Positions 56,407-64,000 of a stretch of 64,000 bases of DNA are shown piece by piece. This stretch comes from Ectocarpus siliculosus (lineage: Eukaryota; Sar; Phaeophyceae; Ectocarpales; Ectocarpaceae): positions 958,112-1,022,111 of the forward strand of contig FN649734.1 in NCBI GenBank assembly GCA_000310025.1, given 5' to 3'. Position 1 is the first letter of the stretch; each line of letters begins with the position of its first letter. The notes under the pieces were generated by a model. That model saw nothing but the letters and a program-made list of their open reading frames with translations, did not search any database and had not been told where the DNA came from. Both the position numbers and the translations under genes were made by a program.

Positions 56407-59400
56407 TCAGAGGCCACAACAGCGGGTGAGGCAAGGGTAGGAACAAACTGCACGATTTCGGGCAAAAGCGCCATGGGAGCAGACGAACCTGGAGGAGATG
56501 GACAGAATGTCCGCGCGAAGCTGCGAAGACAAGAAAAACGTGAATCTCAACAAGTCTTTGTGGGTCCACAAGGTTCCATTCCCACCAGAACACCGACACA
56601 GGGAGGCCTTGGAGGATCACGCTCAGAAAATATCAACAATAATTTGGTACACGCCTAAACGAGTCGCGGAGGGATCGGACGATATGCGGCATAGTAGACT
56701 ATTTCTAAATGGAAACGTTGGTGGCAGTGCTGCGCACTCCCGAAGGTTTAGAGAACCGTGAAGCCTCCTGGGGATAACCTTTGAACAGTTCTATACACGA
56801 TAAGATGGGAAAACGTCACCTCTTCGTCGCTGTCAACAGTCACCCGCCCATCGTCCCTTCCAGCATCTAGTGTTCCTTTTGGGATCTCCACTCCAATAGC
56901 CGCCGAACCTTCTGCGGTCAGCAGGCTGTTCCTTGTGTTGTCAGCGTCTGCGTCGATCAAGGATAACCAAGACGGAGTCATGATTAACTTTTATGAACCT
57001 GTGCCACGAGTACGAAGGTTAGCTATTAACGGAGAGTGGCATGTTTGAGTATATAACTTGAGGATGTTGAACATTGGGTACCCGACTACATTTATGGAAT
57101 AAAAAATATCTTGGGACATGCTTCTGAAGAATATATACCCTCGTCAACATCAATTACGTTCTCCGGGTAACTTGTCGAATCGTCATTGACGTCGGTCAGA
57201 AGCGGGGAGGCGCCTTAGGCCAACCCCCGAGGGTAACAGCCGCCTCGGTGTACAACGGTGCAAAAAAGGCTTTTGTACCCAATCTATTACTGATACGATA
57301 AACTCACCGGACTCGTCGTCGAGGTCGTCCAAGGCGTACCCCGTGGCATTGTTCAAGGCAACTCGAAGCCTGCCGGCCAAGATCTCCCGCAACCTTGATT
57401 CCAATCTCTCTCGCTAGACCCAGTAAAACATGCATGGCAGGGGTGCGAAGGTGCAAGGATCGGTCCTCGCTGAAAACGTTTTGGTTTAGGCCACCGACTT
57501 GCCTGCAAGAAGCATCGAGATTCAAGCCTCATTCATGGTGGCCACACCGTGACGTCAATATTCGAGAAGTGGACAAGGAGGGTGAGGTGAAAGCCCAAGG
57601 AAACCAACAGCAGTTGACGATACAAATTCGTCGAAAAGCAACCATGAATCATTGGCATGATTGTCGGCGATAAAGTATTTCGTGACCTGGGCGCGTACAC
57701 GCATTCTCCAAGTCTATTCCTCCGTTCGAATTGTTCCTCTTTCCCCAAGTCTATTCCTCAATACCGTTCGGCCTCCGAATGCCTCCAACGTAGACGCCAT
57801 GGGGCTGACTCCACGTAGGCGTGTTCAAACCTTCGTCCAAGACGACCAAACTCACATCTCCTACGGAAACATCCGATAGCTGCGTCTTTTCGTCCCGCCC
57901 CTCGTGCCTCATCAACAGCATCCAGTAGTTTGGCAACTCCAGAATATTGTCGCAAGTATGCGCCGTGGGGACCTGTCCGAGGGACTTTGTTGCCGCCAAC
58001 CTGGCCGTCTCGATGTCCTTGCTTCCTCCAGGAACTTCGAAAGGGATCTTAGTCCAAGAAGCATGGGGTTTGAGTGTTCATGTAAGATGGCAGAGTTGGG
58101 TTTTGACAGAGTTAGGGATGGTATTTGGGATGGGCGCGAAATGTGCTTCGCAAATGTACAACAATACCGAAGAAGAAGCAAACGCAAAAAAAGCAACACA
58201 GAGAGCGCTACAGAAGGTTTACCGTACCCATGAGTGGCGCCATGTTCTGCACTTGGCCGCTATGGCGTTCGGTGGGGTCCCGCAAGAGCGACATACGCAT
58301 CCACACGTTGGGCAGCGGCTGAGGGGCGACAAACCGTACCTCGATCGACAGGGTTTCGCATCCCGCCTCTGGTAGACGGTCCGTTCCCGTGATGAAGAGC
58401 AAGAGACGACGTCGTTCCTCTGGGGAGAGTTCTATCTGGACCACCGACCAGAATGCCTGTCACAACAGATATTTTCGAACGTTGCGTAGACGAATGTTGT
58501 CTGGATTTCTATCTTCGTCGCGTCATTGTCATGGGGAGAACCACCATCGCATCTTTCATCACGACGCCTGCTGAAACCGTTAAAACATTCAGATTGTGCA
58601 GTATATCCAGGGTTGCGTACAAGCTGCAGACATAGTGTGGGGGACCAGACATCATTTAGTGAAACCCTTAAACGACGATGACTGACGAAAGATTCTCATA
58701 GAACTACTGAGCGCATATTGTGCGCTCCCTAGACACCCAAGAGCATGGTAGTTCTGCGATTTTTCTCACCTCGTGCAATGGCACACACGTCACGAGTTCC
58801 CGGTCCTCGTAGACCGAAAACGCCACACGGAAATCGAAATCTTTCCCATCGTGTCGCCATTTGTCCTTCTGTTGCAGTTCCCCTCTTGATCCCTCCGATG
58901 GTGACGGAAAGCGCAAAGACGAATCACCGCCACTACCGCCGCTGCCAGAACAATCTCCGAAAACTGGAGACTTTCCACGGATAATCTCCGCCAGCACCGG
59001 TGGTCGGGGAAGAACATTCAGAAGCGTAGAAGAAGTGGAGCCTAAAACGTGACCTCCTGCGCCGCTAGAAATTTCCTCAAGTTGTCCTTGCGGTGCGCTG
59101 GGAAGAAGGGTACGGAAAAACGCCTCCCGAACTTCGGACATCTGCCACTGCACCGGCTCTAAAAACGTCTGCCTCACCATGTGCGCGATGTAGTCAGCTG
59201 CTGAAGTGTCAGCCGGCAGATCCTCGATTTCCAATAGGCCTTTCAGAGCGTCGTCGGACTGGACAGCGTCTTTCAGAGCCTCAAATGGTCGCTCCAAGGA
59301 CTTATCCAGCGCCACCATGTCCTCCACGGAAGGCTCGAACGAGGGACATGATGGCGACAGCTGTTGCCCATGTTTCTGTTTTACTACTGCACTTTCACCA

Positions 59401-62400
59401 CCAAGCAGGAGCCACCGAAAGAACAGGTCAGGGAGTTCCACCGGAAGCCGGCAGGAGTTCGTCACTGACAGTGCCAGAAGTGCCCCCAGCGTTCTCAAGC
59501 GTTTCCGATGCTCGTCGTTGGAGCGGTCCGCCTTGGCGTCCAACCATTTCGACTGTCGAAGCATTTACCAGGTGTGAAAGATGAGAAAAACGCAAGGGGA
59601 ACACGACAACCAGGGGCTCGGCGGAATCGTCATCATGCACCGGTGACTGCGTGCATTTACTCAAGTGGACCCTGGGAGCTATTGTCAAGCTTTATCAAAG
59701 CAAAGAGCGAGGAACTTGTATCGGTTTGTTCGCCAAACCCGCACCTCGTTTGCATACGCCAACAAGGCAGTACGCAAAAAAAACAATACTTCCGTCAAAC
59801 ATGTTTGCTCACCTCACTGCCCTCTTGGTAGACGAGCACCGGACAGCTTGCCTCCTGCAGGTGCGCCTCCTCCGACTGAAACCCATCTACCCACAGCTTT
59901 GTTACCCTCGCGGAGTACCTTTCAGGCAGTTCGGAAACCAACAAAACATTTTATTGACACACGTGATTCGGCAGCTTGGACAGTAAAGCTACACATGAAG
60001 ATTATATTATTCCTGGTGATATTACCTAAACGGGGTGTGTGGCATTAAGTTCATCCGTTCGAGCACCCAAAGAGTTCAACCATTTCGTGGATTCGTAAAA
60101 CTCTGCCAAATTCAGCGTCTTCCGAACCATTCCCCACCAATCAAACCCTTACAACGACAACCCCCACCTGCTGCTGTCGTCCCCGCCAATGCCTTCTTCG
60201 ACCTTGACGCTTCCGAGGATCCTCGTCTGACTCCCGACCTTAATTCTCCAGCCGGCCTTCACGCGCGAATAGAAGGCCCTCTCCGGGGCATCCGAGGCGG
60301 AGAAACTAATCACAAGGTCCACCTCAGCCGTTCTCCCTCGAGCGGTTGCTTTCATCGGGGACGAGAATAAACCCGTCTGTGGGGACCGCCATCGCTCGCT
60401 AAGCTGCCGCGACGCCAGCTCGAAGAGTTCCTTGCGAGGCCCGAGCCCTTCGCCCTCCTCGACGCACTGCCCGAGAACCTTCTTGTTTCCCCAGGAGGAT
60501 AGGTAGTAAGGGTTAAGAATCAGCGCCTCAGCGAGCGGCGCAACGCCGGAGGTGATCGTATTGCTACCCCCGACGTCCCCTCGCCCGTCACGATCCGGCG
60601 GCGGGAGGTCTCGTTCCAAGGCCCCCTGGATCTGCTCCAGGGCCTCCTCGCGAGTCGTCACGAGGTTGATTCGTCGCTCTCCTCGCTGGGTTAGCGCTGC
60701 CTTCAGCAGGACGGCCTGACCCGCGGGCGACAAGAAATACGAGGACGCAAGGGATGGCGGCCGCAGTGTTTTCCTCGCCAGGCCTTCGTCGAGGCCTAGT
60801 GATGTTGCCACCGATATCAGATTCTCGTCCCTGCGGGAAACGGTAAGGACGAGCAAGAAGGGGAGTATCATGACGCAGCCGCGTGCCACCTCGAGCCCCT
60901 TTGGAAGCACAAGTGTCGATCATGTTGCCATGCATGCTGGAGCTCGCGGCGTCGATGTTGTTGAGGGTAAACGCCTTGGCGTGAACGGTACGAGCATGGA
61001 CACCACCAACAGCAGCTACATATCGATCGGTTACCTTTCGACCTTGGGGCGGTCAGCGTCAAGAATGAACGGAGCCAGCGAGCATACCACCCTCGACAGG
61101 GTTTCTAGCGTTGAAGAGGCGTGGACGATGTCGGCCGTGGCGGAAGATCGCCCTCGATCGGCTGGCATTGCGCAGAGGCACAAGACGCACAACAGCAAGC
61201 ACATGCAAGGGAAAGTTCGTGCCGAAGAAATACTCAACAAAAATGGTTTGTGCTATGGACCAGTGACAAAGCCTGACAGAACCCGTAGACAACTTAGAAA
61301 CACCGTCCTGTTGTTGTCATCGGACGCCTCTTGCACACATTTGCTAAATCTTCCCCTCTTGACCTTTCGGAAAGGGATGCTTGGGCTCTGGTAAACGCCT
61401 GATGACAGCAATACACGCAGAATTCCCCGTCCACTCCTCAGTATCACGCCCGGCCCACCACCCACATGGTACGGGTAGCACTGCTACATGCACCAAAACA
61501 TGCTGCAAGTTTACATGTCTCGCACGTTGATGGGCTGACACACGATAGATTGCATCTTGCTCATTTTGATTACTTATAGAAGCCCCCAGATGGTCTCGTT
61601 ACGCACTGAGTGCGACAAGGGTACGACAAACGGTTACTTTTACCTGCTTCACATAGCGCCGCTAGGAAATCGGCGCAAACTCCTCCAACCCCGTCCACCG
61701 CTCCACGGACACCGCTGTCTCCGCCACCGTCGCCTCCAACGGTGCTGATTTTCGTTTGCCGGATGGGACAACTGCTGTTGAGGTGCTCGGCGCACTCAAG
61801 CAGGGGATCGCCTGTGTGGGCGGGGCGCTTCCCCTGCCTTGCGTGGGCGGCCCAAGCCTGCATTTCGGGAGCGCCACAAACATGTCGGAGGCAACGATTG
61901 TTGTCTTCTTCGATGAAACTGGTTGTCTATTCCGATAGACGAGGACAGCATGGTGTGAACGCTTCCTCGTCAAGCGAATGGAGTAGACTGCACTATAACA
62001 GTTACGAATTCTCAACAAGTTGTCGGGACCTAGAGCCAAAACGTGACTATTGAAAGGCCAAGGACAGCCACCTATTTTCCGTACGTTCACCACCGCAACT
62101 GGCAAGGTAAACGATAGACATGAAAGACGTACCTGACAGGTTTGTGCTGCTTCCTGAAGCTCCCCATCGACGCAACGTGCGAGGCCAGCCGTCAGTCGCG
62201 CTAACCGTGATACTGCCAGGCCTTCTCCCTCCGCCGCCACAGCGGCAGCAGCGAACGCCTCCAGCGCTTTCCCAACACCGTTTGGGGCCGGCACAGCAGC
62301 CTTGTCGCCAGTCTCTGTGCCGTCGGCGGAGGCAAGGTGGCAATGTCAGCGCCGATGCAGTAGTCCATTCTCAATGCTCCGTGAGGCAGTCGAGAAATAA

Positions 62401-64000
62401 AATAAGTCATTCAACACTTCCACGTTCACCAGTGTCGTGCGTTAGGTTTCCGGACCGTGCGGATGCTTGGTTTCACGGGCGAATGCTTCGTGGAGGCTTG
62501 ATGCAACCAATCATACGGCCATTGTTCTGTGATAGACACACACGTACGGGGCGATCGGGGAAAACGATATTTGCCTCAACAACTTCATCGGCTAGTCGGT
62601 TGCACGTAGGGAAACCGCCGGTAGTACACAAAAAAAAATACCTGTCGCGGTGTTGGGTTCTTCAGATGTTGAAGCCGATGCAAAAGCGCGCTCCATCGAC
62701 CGGCGGACGTGTCCTCCCGTTTCCCCCCTCGCTTCTAGAGCTTTCTGGAACAACGCGGTCACCTTTCCATTGTCCTCATAGCCAACGCCAGCGACAGGTG
62801 TCGTGCTACCTCCTGGCGTCAACAAATATTATTTACAGGGAGAATCAACTACCCTCCGGGCAGAAGTTTCGACTCGGATGTACTTGTCATGAACACAAAA
62901 GCAACCATCTCACCAGTATTGGATCGCTGCCAACGGTAGTACATTTAGGCACGTCCTGTCACCCACTGCCGGACTATTCCCGGTCCCCGTCAACAAACCC
63001 GACCTGTTCCAAAGAGAAGCAAGACGAAGTCTCAAACAACACTAACACGGCTGGGCAGCTGGTTGGAGAGACTCCAGGCGAACTGTTCGTTTCCACTTCA
63101 CCTTGGCGCTGCTGCTGTTGGTGTTGCTGGTCCCGCGGCTGCCTCAGCAACCCCTTCACGGCATTCACCGCCATCTCCCCCCAAGGTCCAGACGCCGAAA
63201 GGACACGGAAGGCGCCGGTCACCCGCCAACCGTCACCATTCTCGGCCTCATCCTCTTCCATACCCTTGGTGACTTCTTCTGTCTTCCCCTCGTCGTCCTT
63301 GTCGGCGTCTGGTTTGCTGTTGGAGGCGGTGGCGTCGGCGGTATCCTCGATGTCCACCGCTCGTGGTGCCGCGTGTTGCAGTGACGCTTCCTCTGTTTCG
63401 TCCAAAGAAGCGGCAGCGGTGTTGTCGTTGATACTTTGTGTGATTTCAGACGGCTCCGCCTCCAAAACCGCGTCCACCGCTGCGGAAAGCTCCGGGGGAT
63501 TAGGAAAGAACGAGGTCCGTCCCCCACGGGTGGTCAGCGCGCCTTCTTGGTCTTCCTCGTGTTGCTCGCCCTCGTCGAAGCTATCGCTGCCGTAGTCTTC
63601 GTCACCGAATGACATCACGCCCTTCTGCTCGTTGCCTTTGTTGTCCCCCTCGGCGCTTTTCTCTAGCCCATCGTCTGCGAGGAAGTATCCGTCATCGCTG
63701 TTGTCCGACGTATTCCCCTTCTTCTGGCCCCCTTCTCGGCCCCCCCACCTCTTTGTCTCGCCGTCCTCGTCGCCTACTTCGTCAGCACGAGTGGTATCCA
63801 CCACGCCCTCGGCCGCTTGCGCGGTTGTTTCGCCCTCTACGGTCGCGGATTCAGCTATTCTGGAGTCCAGCGCTGTACTTGGATCTGAAATAGTCCTCGT
63901 TTCGCCGCTACTAGGGGGACTCGTACCCGCAGCGGGCGCACCTTCTGCGCTCCTTTGACCCTGTTCCGTCGGACCACCACCACCCTCACCATTGACCGAG
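56407..64000 (-). CDS. HECT-type E3 ubiquitin ligase, 5' end outside the window
   Basis: Exons on the minus strand: >64000-63102, 62812-62642, 62314-62133, 61857-61644, 61161-61035, 60830-60203, 59552-58770, 58456-58223, 58047-57856, 57413-57308, 57213-57139, 56947-56820, 56520-56407. All phases close; 1283 aa visible. Transfers ubiquitin from an E2 via a catalytic Cys to substrates. The visible N-terminus is acidic and disordered (residues 1-300), then helical (FQKALEARGETGGHVRRSME; LLECAEHL). The HECT N-lobe starts near residue 640 with CVEEGEGLGPRKELFELASR; LGALLALSV...LPVELPDLFFRWLL follows. The C-lobe has AFWSVVQIELSPEERRRLLL and FITGTDRLPEAG, and the active-site Cys lies in VPTAHTCDNILELPNYW (codon 57954-57952). 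Then comes LREILAGRLRVALNNATGYA. A Gly/Ser-rich insert lies between the lobes. About 105 residues follow the usual end of the domain, which is unusual. The substrate is unknown. The last exon is the least certain. Confidence 0.85.

Noticed and set aside
60588-61034. Minus-strand frames AFTLNNIDAASSSMHGNM and related
   Set aside because: Not in phase with the flanking HECT exons. A strong polypyrimidine acceptor at 60831 joins 61035 directly in phase.

Overview
This is a nuclear window from an intron-rich eukaryote. It is most likely a brown alga of the Ectocarpus type, or at least a stramenopile. The grounds are several multi-exon genes with GT-AG introns of about 0.2-1 kb, proteins rich in Gly/Ser/Ala/Gln, a TTAGGG-type telomere-like tract, decayed non-LTR and pogo-like transposons, and two assembly gaps. 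The organism is an inference; no rRNA or other marker gene is present.

Layout. 0-6.5 kb: the 3' end of a non-LTR retrotransposon (LINE), then gene A (+), six exons, disordered and of unknown function. 6.5-29.6 kb: an accessory, repeat-dominated region. It holds an array of CATGGG palindromes (9.2-9.75 kb), a 5-kb block of a nested composite repeat in tandem and inverted copies (10.3-15.4 kb, with an N gap), a foldback/MITE-like element with tRNA-like promoter boxes (15.9-16.5 kb), a decayed pogo/Tigger-type DDE transposase (20.0-22.0 kb), a LINE tail fragment (23.2 kb) and a second CATG-palindrome cluster (23.7-25.4 kb). 29.6-52.6 kb: two long spliced + strand genes. Gene B has 11 exons and 1518 aa: a disordered N-terminus, a charged coiled coil and a Rossmann-like C-terminal domain. 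Gene C has about 17 exons and encodes a pentatricopeptide-repeat (PPR) protein with a mitochondrial-type presequence. 53.4-54.2 kb: the acidic 3' end of a minus-strand gene. 54.8-56.1 kb: another copy of the short retroelement, then an N gap flanked by inverted similarity. 56.4-64.0 kb: a minus-strand HECT E3 ubiquitin ligase, 13 exons, running off the right edge.

I built the exon models by hand from reading frames, splice-site consensus and intron phase. Phases close through every junction of genes A and B and of the HECT gene, and through all but one small region of the PPR gene. Two introns are GC-AG. The genes do not look functionally linked.

The most interesting mobile biology is a ~0.5-kb non-coding element present in at least seven copies. 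Its 3' tail matches the 3' tail of the LINE, as in a SINE/LINE partnership. One copy in a PPR intron is bounded by a perfect 15-bp target-site duplication. Its body contains an inverted repeat around a variable A/T loop, and its head has expanded into a minisatellite.
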